In this document: positions 1-5,902 of the stretch, piece by piece
Position numbering within the stretch: position 1 is the first letter of the stretch
How the letters are laid out: every line of letters starts with the position of its first letter
Source of the DNA: Planctomycetota bacterium
Lineage (GTDB): Bacteria; Planctomycetota; UBA8742; JACQVU01
Length of the DNA stretch: 7,213 nt
Assembly (NCBI GenBank): GCA_016209585.1
Contig: JACQVU010000454.1
Span: 1-7,213, forward strand
Direction: 5' to 3'
Notes under the pieces: model-generated
What the model was told of the DNA's origin: nothing
Seen by the model: only the letters and a program-made list of their open reading frames with translations
Databases searched by the model: none
Position numbers and translations under genes: made by a program

Positions 1-987
1 GAATTCCTTGGTTTCCGTGAAATCGGGATCCAGCCCGATCCACTGGCGGCAGTGCGCAACGCACGCCGCGAGACGGGCGCGATCGTCAATCTTCTTCTCC
101 GCAGGCCAGAGGCGAAGCGCGTCTTGGCCGGACGCCAACAACTCCCGGATCACGGACGTGAGAGCGACGTCTCGGAGGTCCCAGGTCTTCGCGCGGGCGG
201 GCTCCTTCTTGCGGGCGAGTTCGAGACGCGCTTCATCGGCACAGACGCGGTCGTAGATACGCCCCCAGGAAAACGCGGCCTTCCGCGCCTGCTCTTCGGT
301 CGCCGTTCCCTTCGTGATCTCGGCAACGCGGCGGCGCATCTCAATGGCCCCGATCAGATCCTCGATTCGAGCGCACGCGTATCGAACGGAATCCTCCGCG
401 GAATCCGCGGCATAGCGGCAGGCTGGACCACGCGCCAGCGCCAGCCTCTCCGGCGACTTCACGAGGTGATACAACAGAATAGACAGGAAGTTGACCTCGT
501 TCGACGCAATGAACACCAGCGGCGTGAAACCGGGAAACGAGCGCCTGTCGCCCGCGACGCTGATAAGACGTTCACAGAGCGGTCGCATCTCACGTTCGAG
601 GGAGCAGCGAATCTTCTCGCTCCTCCGAAACAACGCGGGGGGAGAAGCCAGGAAACTCCCTGGACGAACTGGTGGACGGCGACCCCTCTTGGAGCCCGCC
701 TTCTCTTTCGCCTCCAGACGCAGGGAGAATTCTCGAGACTCGTCCCAAAACCGAGACTGAATCGCATCGTAGTGCGCGGGCAGATCCTTCCCATTCCACG
801 CCAAGAACGGCTGGTAGACCTGCGTATCAAGGCGGCTCACCGCATCGCGCCAAATCTGGTAGATCTCTCCAGCGCCTTCACCTTCGTCGACTTGGCTGCC
901 GCTCCGCGAGAACCGTCGGAACAAGTTCTCTACCGGCTCCGATGAAACCAGGCCCGGGGACAAAAGATCCTCGCCGGCGACGTTCAT
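1..987 (-). CDS. Unrecognised protein, C-terminus cut by window edge (329 codons visible)
   Basis: Reading the minus strand from the ATG at 987 gives 329 sense codons with no stop up to base 1, so the gene runs out of the window. I do not recognise the family. The visible part is mostly polar and probably helical. It has a basic, proline-containing linker at residues 93-110 (KEKAGSKRGRRPPVRPG), then a more hydrophobic stretch at about 156-176 that is too polar to call a membrane helix, and a charged C-terminal half rich in Ala, Arg and Glu. No signal peptide and no catalytic motif is evident. Coding support comes from the uninterrupted frame, the GGAGG ribosome site 8 nt before the ATG, and a promoter-like pair just upstream. 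Third-position GC over the first 60 codons is about 73 percent (44 of 60), against 90 percent for the same stretch of the transaldolase gene, so its base use differs from its neighbours. Confidence 0.8.
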   Translation of the reverse strand, partial: MNVAGEDLLSPGLVSSEPVENLFRRFSRSGSQVDEGEGAGEIYQIWRDAVSRLDTQVYQPFLAWNGKDLPAHYDAIQSRFWDESREFSLRLEAKEKAGSKRGRRPPVRPGSFLASPPALFRRSEKIRCSLEREMRPLCERLISVAGDRRSFPGFTPLVFIASNEVNFLSILLYHLVKSPERLALARGPACRYAADSAEDSVRYACARIEDLIGAIEMRRRVAEITKGTATEEQARKAAFSWGRIYDRVCADEARLELARKKEPARAKTWDLRDVALTSVIRELLASGQDALRLWPAEKKIDDRARLAACVAHCRQWIGLDPDFTETKEF

Positions 988-995
988 AAGAAACA

Positions 996-1000
996 CCTCC
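996..1000 (-). promoter_or_regulatory. Shine-Dalgarno for the gene at 1-987
   Basis: The minus strand reads GGGGAGGTGTTTCTTATG. The GGAGG core lies 8 nt before the ATG, which fixes the start at 987. It is the strongest ribosome site in the window. Confidence 0.75.
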
Positions 1001-1013
1001 CCTTCCAAGTGTT

Positions 1014-1043
1014 CCTATATCCTTGGGAGGCCAGAAGAGTCAA
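1014..1043 (-). promoter_or_regulatory. Sigma70-like promoter of the gene at 1-987
   Basis: On the minus strand TTGACT (1043-1038, 5 of 6 to consensus) is followed after 18 nt by TATAGG (1019-1014, TATA of TATAAT kept). This would start transcription near 1007 and give a leader of about 20 nt carrying the GGAGG site. The spacing and closeness to the start make it plausible. It is also one of the few AT-rich patches in the window. It was found by eye only. Confidence 0.5.
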
Positions 1044-1086
1044 GGCCCAAAAAGTCGAAACGTCGAACCGTTCACCCCCCCCGATG

Positions 1087-1106
1087 CCCCGGCGTTTACG
1101 TCGGGG
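1087..1106. repeat. REP-like palindrome (planctomycete-type)
   Basis: CCCCGGCG (1087-1094) pairs with CGTCGGGG (1099-1106), with one G-T pair, around a TTTA tetraloop. Read on the minus strand and extended outward, this translates as ESPRRKRRG. I remember that string from many tiny predicted ORFs in planctomycete genomes, where it reflects a dispersed palindrome rather than a protein. The pairing is seen directly; the lineage link is from memory. Confidence 0.5.
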
Positions 1107-1273
1107 AGATTCATACTCGTAGCCCCAAACGCTGGCCTTGAGGCCGGATTGGGGGGCGCGAGACAAGGGGCAAGCGGCACGGGTTCCTCTTATGACGCGC
1201 CGGACGCGGAAAAGTTTCCACTTTTTTCCGACGTTCTCCGCCGCCGGAGCACTATCGGACGCGCACCCCAGTT

Positions 1274-1303
1274 CGCGCGCCGCCCGGACTTTTCCGGCGC
1301 GCG
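1274..1303 (-). terminator. Hairpin just after the membrane protein gene
   Basis: CGCGCGCCG (1274-1282) pairs perfectly with CGGCGCGCG (1295-1303) around a 12-nt loop. The structure ends 1 nt beyond the stop codon of the gene at 1305-1799. Its position suits an end-of-transcript structure for the glgA-hydrolase-membrane protein series. No T-run follows on the minus strand, so classical intrinsic termination is not supported. Confidence 0.3.
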
Positions 1304-1304
1304 G

Positions 1305-1799
1305 CTACCGTGGGGTCAGCGTGGGCCAGCCGTGCGGGAATGAGAGCGAGTACCGCAAGAGCAGCCACGCGATAACCGCCGCCAGGCCGGCGATGGAGAC
1401 CAGCACCTTGGCGCTGCGGCCGTGGTGGGAGTGGAAGGCCAGCACGTGCACCTCGCCAGCCGCGTCCGGCGCCACGACGGCGGTGAGGATTTCGCTCATG
1501 TCCACTTCGGCGCGCGGGTCGTTCACGTGGTAGGGGCCGTGGTCGAAGCGGTAACGAACCTCCCCCCAGCGTGTGTCGAGCAGCAGCAGTTCTGGTCCTT
1601 CCCAGCGGATGGGGAGGCCGCCCGCCCCGCGAATGGTCCGGCTGGCGAGGGCGGCCGGGTCACGCGGGAGATCGCGCGCCAGGCGGTGTTCCGGCGCCGC
1701 GTAGAAGTCGCGCCAGGCCAACCAGGCGAACCCGGCCAGCGCCACCGTGGCCAGCGCCAGCACCAGCCCGCGGTGGCGGTCGGAGAAGAGACGTTTCAT
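1305..1799 (-). CDS. Small two-helix membrane protein of unknown function
   Basis: This is a 164-residue protein of a family I do not recognise. The N-terminus is basic (MKRLFSDRHR) and is followed by a hydrophobic helix at about residues 11-29. A soluble segment of about 100 residues comes next, then a second helix at 131-149 and a short tail. By the positive-inside rule the termini face the cytoplasm and the middle segment lies outside. That segment contains WGEVRYRFDHGPYHV and a His-rich AFHSHHGR just before the second helix, which could bind metal, but this is speculation. I chose the ATG at 1799 because GGTGAG sits 6 nt upstream. The in-frame GTG at 1808 would add three residues and has no ribosome site. 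It is the last gene of a same-strand series after glgA and the hydrolase, and its ribosome site lies inside an inverted repeat. Confidence 0.7.
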   Translation of the reverse strand: MKRLFSDRHRGLVLALATVALAGFAWLAWRDFYAAPEHRLARDLPRDPAALASRTIRGAGGLPIRWEGPELLLLDTRWGEVRYRFDHGPYHVNDPRAEVDMSEILTAVVAPDAAGEVHVLAFHSHHGRSAKVLVSIAGLAAVIAWLLLRYSLSFPHGWPTLTPR

Positions 1800-1860
1800 G
1801 TTTCTCACCGCGGAGACGCGGACGACGCCGAGTGTTCTCCGCGCCCGTGCGGTGAGAAAC
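1800..1860 (-). promoter_or_regulatory. 12-bp inverted repeat covering a ribosome-binding site
   Basis: GTTTCTCACCGC (1800-1811) and GCGGTGAGAAAC (1849-1860) are perfect complements separated by 37 nt. They fill almost the whole gap between the hydrolase stop (1866) and the membrane protein ATG (1799). In the minus-strand transcript the second arm contains GGTGAG, the only ribosome site for that ATG, and ends directly against the start codon. The inner sequence (CGGAGACGCGG...) resembles a widespread intergenic repeat usually seen as CACCGCAGAGACGCAGAG, so the hairpin may be repeat-derived. Alternative pairing exists inside it: CGCGGAG at 1809-1815 with CTCCGCG at 1837-1843. Confidence 0.5.
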
Positions 1861-1865
1861 CCGGG

Positions 1866-3635
1866 TTAGAACTCGCCGTCGTCCACCGGGGTTTCCGGAG
1901 AGTCCGGCGCGGTTGCGGTCTTCACCGGGGGAGCGACGGGGGCCGCCGGCGCGCCGCCCGCCACCACGGGCACGATGACGCGGGAGGGCGTCTCGCCGCC
2001 TACGTGCAGCGTGTTTTTCGCCACGCGGGGCTTCGCGTTGCCCGCCTCGGGTCCGGTGTTGGGGTTCACCGAGAAGCGCGGGGCGTTGCTGCTGGAAACA
2101 GCCAGGCGCAGGCGGTGGCCCGTGCCGAACACTTTGCTGATCGCCCAGAGTTCGATGGCGATGGGGTAGACCTTGCCGGGCTGCATCCAGACCTTCTTCT
2201 CAAACCCCTCGCGATAGCGCATGCGCAGGATGTGGTCGGTGAGGAGCACGGATTGGCCATCGGGGCGGAGGTCCGTCAGTTTCACGGTGAAGTCGGTGTC
2301 CGGGCCATCGGACGAGACCCAGAGTTCAGCCGTGACGTTGCCGGTGACCTCGGTCGGCTCGCGGAACGGCGGCGAGTCGAAGAGCAGCACGTCGGGGCGC
2401 TGCTCGACGGGGCGCTGGTCGCGGGGGCCTTCGTCGACGCGAAGATTGTGGCCCCCGCGGGTGGGCACGGGGTTCGCCGGGTCGAACGCATAGGTCATTG
2501 CCGCGGCAATCGCGGGCTTCTGCCCCGCCAGCCGTCCATTCGGCGCGAGGAAGAAGGTCGTCTTGACGTGCGGCACGGGCCAGGTGTCGGCCCACTTCCA
2601 GACGTTGCCCGGGGCCGCGGGGTCGCCGAAGTCGCCGATCGCATAATAGCGAACGGCTTTCCAGCCGGCGACCTCGTTCTTGGCGCCTTTCAAGACGAAG
2701 TCCATCCAGGCGCGCTTGAGCGGGGCGAAGTCCATCGTGGAGTTGGCGGGCAGGGCGTAGTCGCCCAGCGTCGCGCGGCGCTCGCCGCCGTGGGTCCAGG
2801 GGCCCATGATGAGGAACTGCCGGCCCTTCGCGCCGGCCTTGCCGCGATACTGGCGCGAGGCGAAGGCATCGATGGTTCCTTGTGAGAACACGTCGTACCA
2901 CCCGCCGACGTGCAGGGCGGGGGCGTCGATCTCCGGCGCGCGGGAGACGGTGTCGACCGACTTCCAGAAGTCGTCGTAGGTATCGTGCTTTTTCAGCGTG
3001 TCCAGCGCCCCGAGGCCCTGGCGGAACTTCAGGATCCAGCCGGTGGCGAGTTGGTCGCGTGACGCGCCGCCCGGCCAGAAAGCGTGGTGGAACATGCTGG
3101 AGAAGGCGTAGCCGATGAACTGCCCCGCGAGGCCGGGCGGGGTCGCGCCGGCGAGGAGGTTCTGCGACGCGCCGGGCGCGCTGGAGCCGACGGTGGCCAC
3201 CTGGCCGTCGCACCAGGGTTGGGCCAGGATCCACCGGACGGTGTCGAAGCCGTCCTGGTCCTCGCCCCAGCCGTCGTGGAAGAAGATCATCTTGTCCTTG
3301 TCGGGGGACTCGCGGGAGTCGCCGGTGAAGCGCATGTCCTGTTTCACCGTGACGTAGCCGCGCAGCGTCTCGGAGTCGAACCCCTTTCCGCGGCCGTAGG
3401 GGGTCCGCTCCAGTTGCACCGGCCAGGGGCCGGCGCCGGCCAGCGGGCGGTGGACCTCGGTGGCCAGAAGCGTGCCGTCGCGCATCGGAACCATCACGGT
3501 TTCCGACGGCGCCGGGCGGCGCGGCCTCGGGGTGGCTGCCGGACGATCCGGCCGGGCGGCTGATGGACGAGCCACGCCGGCGACCACGATGGCGCCGGCC
3601 AGCGTGGCGAACGCGAACAACCTGGGCAAGCGCAT
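1866..3635 (-). CDS. Secreted CocE/NonD-type serine hydrolase (X-Pro dipeptidyl-peptidase family)
   Basis: This is a 589-residue alpha/beta hydrolase of the CocE/S15 family, which cleaves esters, amides or X-Pro peptides. A signal peptide is clear: MRLPRLFAF, a hydrophobic core to about residue 21, and ARPSAA before a Pro/Arg-rich linker. The catalytic domain follows from about 46. It has RTPYGR with the conserved Tyr at 80, the nucleophile elbow GSSAPG with Ser152, Asp248 in GGWYDVFSQG and His282 in GPWTHGG, so the triad is complete. Residues of about 306-555 match the C-terminal jelly-roll domain of the family (VTAELWVSSDGPDTDF). The tail is low-complexity Pro/Ala. I chose the ATG at 3635 because GAGGTG lies 6 nt upstream and it puts the signal peptide at the N-terminus; a GTG at 3662 would add nine residues. 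It follows glgA on the same strand. The substrate cannot be told from sequence; S15 members include cocaine esterase and glutaryl-7-ACA acylase. Confidence 0.92.
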   Translation of the reverse strand: MRLPRLFAFATLAGAIVVAGVARPSAARPDRPAATPRPRRPAPSETVMVPMRDGTLLATEVHRPLAGAGPWPVQLERTPYGRGKGFDSETLRGYVTVKQDMRFTGDSRESPDKDKMIFFHDGWGEDQDGFDTVRWILAQPWCDGQVATVGSSAPGASQNLLAGATPPGLAGQFIGYAFSSMFHHAFWPGGASRDQLATGWILKFRQGLGALDTLKKHDTYDDFWKSVDTVSRAPEIDAPALHVGGWYDVFSQGTIDAFASRQYRGKAGAKGRQFLIMGPWTHGGERRATLGDYALPANSTMDFAPLKRAWMDFVLKGAKNEVAGWKAVRYYAIGDFGDPAAPGNVWKWADTWPVPHVKTTFFLAPNGRLAGQKPAIAAAMTYAFDPANPVPTRGGHNLRVDEGPRDQRPVEQRPDVLLFDSPPFREPTEVTGNVTAELWVSSDGPDTDFTVKLTDLRPDGQSVLLTDHILRMRYREGFEKKVWMQPGKVYPIAIELWAISKVFGTGHRLRLAVSSSNAPRFSVNPNTGPEAGNAKPRVAKNTLHVGGETPSRVIVPVVAGGAPAAPVAPPVKTATAPDSPETPVDDGEF

Positions 3636-3641
3636 GATGGA

Positions 3642-3647
3642 CACCTC
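3642..3647 (-). promoter_or_regulatory. Shine-Dalgarno of the hydrolase gene
   Basis: The minus strand reads GAGGTG, then six bases, then ATG at 3635. This decides for the ATG over the in-frame GTG at 3662. Confidence 0.65.
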
Positions 3648-3670
3648 GATCTCCCCGATCACCGAGGGAA

Positions 3671-3717
3671 GTCGTCAGTGGTCAGTGGTCAGGTGAACGC
3701 CGCTGATCACTGACAAC
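3671..3717. repeat. GTCAGTG heptamer array with an inverted partner
   Basis: GTCAGTG is repeated in tandem at 3674-3692 (GTCAGTG, GTCAGTG, GTCAG). Ten bases later CTGATCACTGACAAC (3703-3717) is the near-complement, 13 of 15 against 3671-3685, so the whole block can fold into a hairpin. It lies between the glgA stop and the hydrolase start. It has no T-run, so I do not call it a terminator. A longer inverted copy is at 6758-6779. Confidence 0.75.
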
Positions 3718-3738
3718 CGCTCCTCCCCGGACGTGCTC

Positions 3739-5196
3739 TTACCCGGCGGCGGTGGCCCGCCGCACGGCTTCCTTGTACAGCGCGTCGTATTGTAACGCGC
3801 TGCGCTCCCAACTCCAGTTTTCCTCCATCCCGCGCGCGCGCATCCGGGCGACGCTCTCCGGGCGGTGGTAGTAGTGCCAGACGGCCCGAAGCACGGCGTC
3901 GAAGAGCGCCGCGGTGGTGAAAGCGTCGAATTTGAACCCGGTGCCCTCGCCGGTTTCATCGTTGAAGTTCTTGACGGTGTCGTCCAGCCCGCCGGTGGCG
4001 TGGACGATGGGAACTGCGCCGTAGCGCAGGGAGTAGAGTTGGTTCAGCCCGCAAGGCTCGTAGCGCGAGGGCATCAGGAAGAAGTCCGCCCCCGCCTCCA
4101 CCAGGTGCGCCAGCGGGTCGTGGTAGTCGATGATGCTGCCGAAGCGCCCCCACCATTCCTCCCGGGCCGCGGCGAAGAACTGCTCGGCCCAGGGTTCGCC
4201 CGTGCCCAACAGCGCCACCTGCACGTCCATATCCATGATCCGGGGCAAGACCTCGGCCAGCAGGTCGAATCCCTTCTGGGCCACGAGGCGCGACACGATG
4301 CCGATCACCGGCACGTCCGGCCGCGGGGCCAGATCGAACGCCTCTTGCAGCCGCTGCTTACAGACGGCCTTGCCGGAGAGGTCGCGGGCGGAGAAACCGG
4401 CGGGCAGGTGCGGGTCGCTCTCCGGGTTCCATACCCGGTAGTCGGCGCCGTTGGGCACGCCGAACAGGTCGCGGCCGCGCTCGCGGAACATCGGGTCCAG
4501 CCCGAAACCGATCTCCCCCTGGATCTCCGCGGCGTACCGGCGCGAGACGGCGGTGAGGAGCGTGGCCGTCACCAGGCCCCCTTTGAGGAGGTTCAACCCG
4601 CCGCGCCAGTCGAGGGCCGGAAGCCAGTTCCAGGAGAGGCCCGTCACGGGCAGGTCGGCATGCGGGAAGGCGCCCTGGTAGCCCGCGTTGTGCACCGTCA
4701 GCACCGAGGCGGCGCGGCCGAGGTCGGCGTCCGGGCCGCGCAGGAAGCAGGGCAGCAACGCGGTGTGCCAGTCGTGGCCGTGCGCCACGTCGGGCGTGAA
4801 CTTCAGCGCGCGGCAGAGGGCCAGCGCGCCGCGCGACAGGAAGGTGAACCGGAGCACCCCGTCGTCGTGGCCGTCGCCGCGGCGGGAGTAGATGCCCGGG
4901 CGGTCGAAGAGGTCGGCGCGGTCGAGGAAGTAGACGGGCACGTCGCTTCCCGGCAGGCGGGCCTCCTCCACGCCGCACCACATCTGGCCCACCCCGGTCG
5001 GCACGGCGAGCGGCTCTGGCCGGTGGCGAAGGGCGTGGGCCGCGCCGTCGATGAACCGGTACCGGGGCATCACCACCCGCACGTCATGGCCCAGGGCGCG
5101 CAGCGCCGGCGGCAGCGCGCCGATCACGTCGCCGAGGCCGCCGCTTTTCGCGAAGGGAGCGCACTCGGCGGCGGCGAAGAGAATTTTGAGCGTCAT
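3739..5196 (-). CDS. glgA: Glycogen synthase (GT5 family)
   Basis: This 485-residue GT-B glycosyltransferase extends alpha-1,4-glucan chains from a nucleotide-glucose, normally ADP-glucose in bacteria, in the cytoplasm. The length matches the family (about 475-490). The N-terminal Rossmann half opens with MTLKILFAAAECAPFAKSGG, the KxGGLGDV donor-binding loop (Lys17). It continues with HGHDWHT (139-145), LTVHNAGYQG (166-175) and VPNGAD (248-252 region). The C-terminal half has SRLVAQKG (302-309, with the Arg303 and Lys308 that contact the phosphates), SRYEPCGLNQLYSLRYG (377-393, catalytic-loop Glu380) and ATGGLDDTV (400-408). All key residues are present. The ATG at 5196 gives the canonical N-terminus, but I see no Shine-Dalgarno before it. 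The gene diverges from the transaldolase gene across 61 bp and precedes the hydrolase gene. No glgC or glgB is in the window. Confidence 0.97.
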   Translation of the reverse strand: MTLKILFAAAECAPFAKSGGLGDVIGALPPALRALGHDVRVVMPRYRFIDGAAHALRHRPEPLAVPTGVGQMWCGVEEARLPGSDVPVYFLDRADLFDRPGIYSRRGDGHDDGVLRFTFLSRGALALCRALKFTPDVAHGHDWHTALLPCFLRGPDADLGRAASVLTVHNAGYQGAFPHADLPVTGLSWNWLPALDWRGGLNLLKGGLVTATLLTAVSRRYAAEIQGEIGFGLDPMFRERGRDLFGVPNGADYRVWNPESDPHLPAGFSARDLSGKAVCKQRLQEAFDLAPRPDVPVIGIVSRLVAQKGFDLLAEVLPRIMDMDVQVALLGTGEPWAEQFFAAAREEWWGRFGSIIDYHDPLAHLVEAGADFFLMPSRYEPCGLNQLYSLRYGAVPIVHATGGLDDTVKNFNDETGEGTGFKFDAFTTAALFDAVLRAVWHYYHRPESVARMRARGMEENWSWERSALQYDALYKEAVRRATAAG

Positions 5197-5257
5197 CTAG
5201 CGACGGCCGCCGTACGATGGGCGTGACGACGGTCCCGGAAGACGCGGAGATTGGCGC
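5197..5257. promoter_or_regulatory. Divergent intergenic region, glgA / transaldolase
   Basis: These 61 bp must hold the leaders of both divergent genes, and their promoters if these are not inside the coding sequences. I see no clear -35/-10 pair in either direction. The plus side carries a CGGAGA ribosome site; the minus side has no recognisable one. Confidence 0.4.
5246..5249 (+). promoter_or_regulatory. Shine-Dalgarno of the transaldolase gene
   Basis: GGAG lies 8 nt before the ATG at 5258, which supports that start. Confidence 0.6.
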
Positions 5258-5902
5258 ATGAAGTTTTTCATCGATTCGGCGGACATCAAGGAAATCCGCG
5301 AGGCCCACGCCATGGGGTTCCTCGACGGCGTCACCACCAACCCGTCGCTGGTGAGCCGGACGGGGCGGAAGTTCATTGATGTTCTCCACGACATCTGCGA
5401 GGCGGTCAAGGGGCCGGTCTCGGCCGAGGTCACCGCGGTGGATCGCGACGGCATGCTTCGCGAGGCCCGGGTGCTGGCCAAAGTGGCGCCCAACATCGTC
5501 GTCAAGGTGCCGCTCATCGCCGATGGGCTGAAGGCGGTGAAGGTTCTCACCGAAGAGGGCATTCGCACCAACGTCACGCTCTGCTTCTCCCCCCTCCAGG
5601 CGCTGCTGGCGGCCAAGGTGGGCGCGGCCTACGTCAGCCCGTTCGTCGGCCGGCTCGACGACATCGGCCACGACGGCATGGCGCTGATCGCCGAGATCCA
5701 GACCATCTACCGCAACTACCACCTCCCCACCGAGGTGCTGGTGGCCTCCATCCGCACCCCCACCCACATCCGCCAGGCCGCGCTCATGGGGGCCGACGTC
5801 TGCACCGTCCCCTTCGCCGTCATGGAGCGGCTGCTGGCCCATCCCCTCACCGACAAGGGGCTGGCCGCTTTCCTCAAAGACTGGGAGAAAGTGCCGAAGT
5901 GA
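5258..5902 (+). CDS. tal: Transaldolase, small TalC/FSA-type subfamily
   Basis: This 214-residue (beta/alpha)8 class I aldolase belongs to the compact TalC/MipB group (usual length about 210-220). It moves a dihydroxyacetone unit between sugar phosphates in the non-oxidative pentose phosphate pathway, in the cytoplasm. Visible family signatures are FIDSADIKEI with Asp6, GVTTNPSLV (24-32), the Schiff-base lysine Lys83 in NIVVKVPL, TNVTLCFSP (104-112), YVSPFVGRLDDIG (125-137, Arg132) and ASIRTPTHI (163-171). In the position equivalent to Tyr131 of E. coli fructose-6-phosphate aldolase there is Phe129, which points to transaldolase rather than F6P aldolase activity. The ATG has a GGAG site 8 nt upstream and gives the standard N-terminus. 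The stop overlaps the start of the next gene by 4 bp (GTGA), so the two are probably co-transcribed and translationally coupled. Confidence 0.96.
   Translation: MKFFIDSADIKEIREAHAMGFLDGVTTNPSLVSRTGRKFIDVLHDICEAVKGPVSAEVTAVDRDGMLREARVLAKVAPNIVVKVPLIADGLKAVKVLTEEGIRTNVTLCFSPLQALLAAKVGAAYVSPFVGRLDDIGHDGMALIAEIQTIYRNYHLPTEVLVASIRTPTHIRQAALMGADVCTVPFAVMERLLAHPLTDKGLAAFLKDWEKVPK

Larger units (their letters stand above)
988..1304. other. Intergenic region without a gene
   Basis: This 317-bp stretch separates the gene at 1-987 from the membrane protein gene at 1305-1799. It holds the promoter and ribosome site of the former, a REP-like palindrome at 1087-1106, a short AT-rich hairpin (AAAAGT at 1210-1215 pairing with ACTTTT at 1220-1225) and a GC-rich hairpin at 1274-1303. 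The reading frames that cross it use codons of the palindrome and look non-coding. I see no RNA gene or riboswitch. Confidence 0.6.

Noticed and set aside
1..6. EcoRI site GAATTC at the very start
   Set aside because: It could mark a clone end, but the gene reads through it in frame and a chance site is as likely.
52..945. Long plus-strand reading frame opposite the gene at 1-987
   Set aside because: The minus frame has a promoter, a strong ribosome site and an unbroken frame; this one is Arg-rich antisense sequence without a ribosome site.
984..1166. 60-residue minus-strand frame containing ESPRRKRRG
   Set aside because: It is the translation of the REP-like palindrome and overlaps the promoter and ribosome site of the next gene.
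1800..1808. GTG start at 1808 for the membrane protein
   Set aside because: It has no ribosome site, whereas ATG 1799 has GGTGAG at 6 nt.
1422..2885. 487-codon plus-strand frame
   Set aside because: It lies antisense to the hydrolase and membrane protein genes, a typical shadow in GC-rich DNA; the composition (Gly, Arg, Val, His-rich) shows no domain.
3636..3662. GTG start at 3662 for the hydrolase
   Set aside because: It would put nine acidic/neutral residues before a good signal peptide; ATG 3635 has GAGGTG at 6 nt.
3671..3717. Possible CRISPR or intrinsic terminator
   Set aside because: Units are 7 nt without spacers, so it is not CRISPR; the hairpin has no T-run in either direction.
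3865..5226. 453-codon plus-strand frame
   Set aside because: It is fully antisense to glgA, whose motifs are complete.
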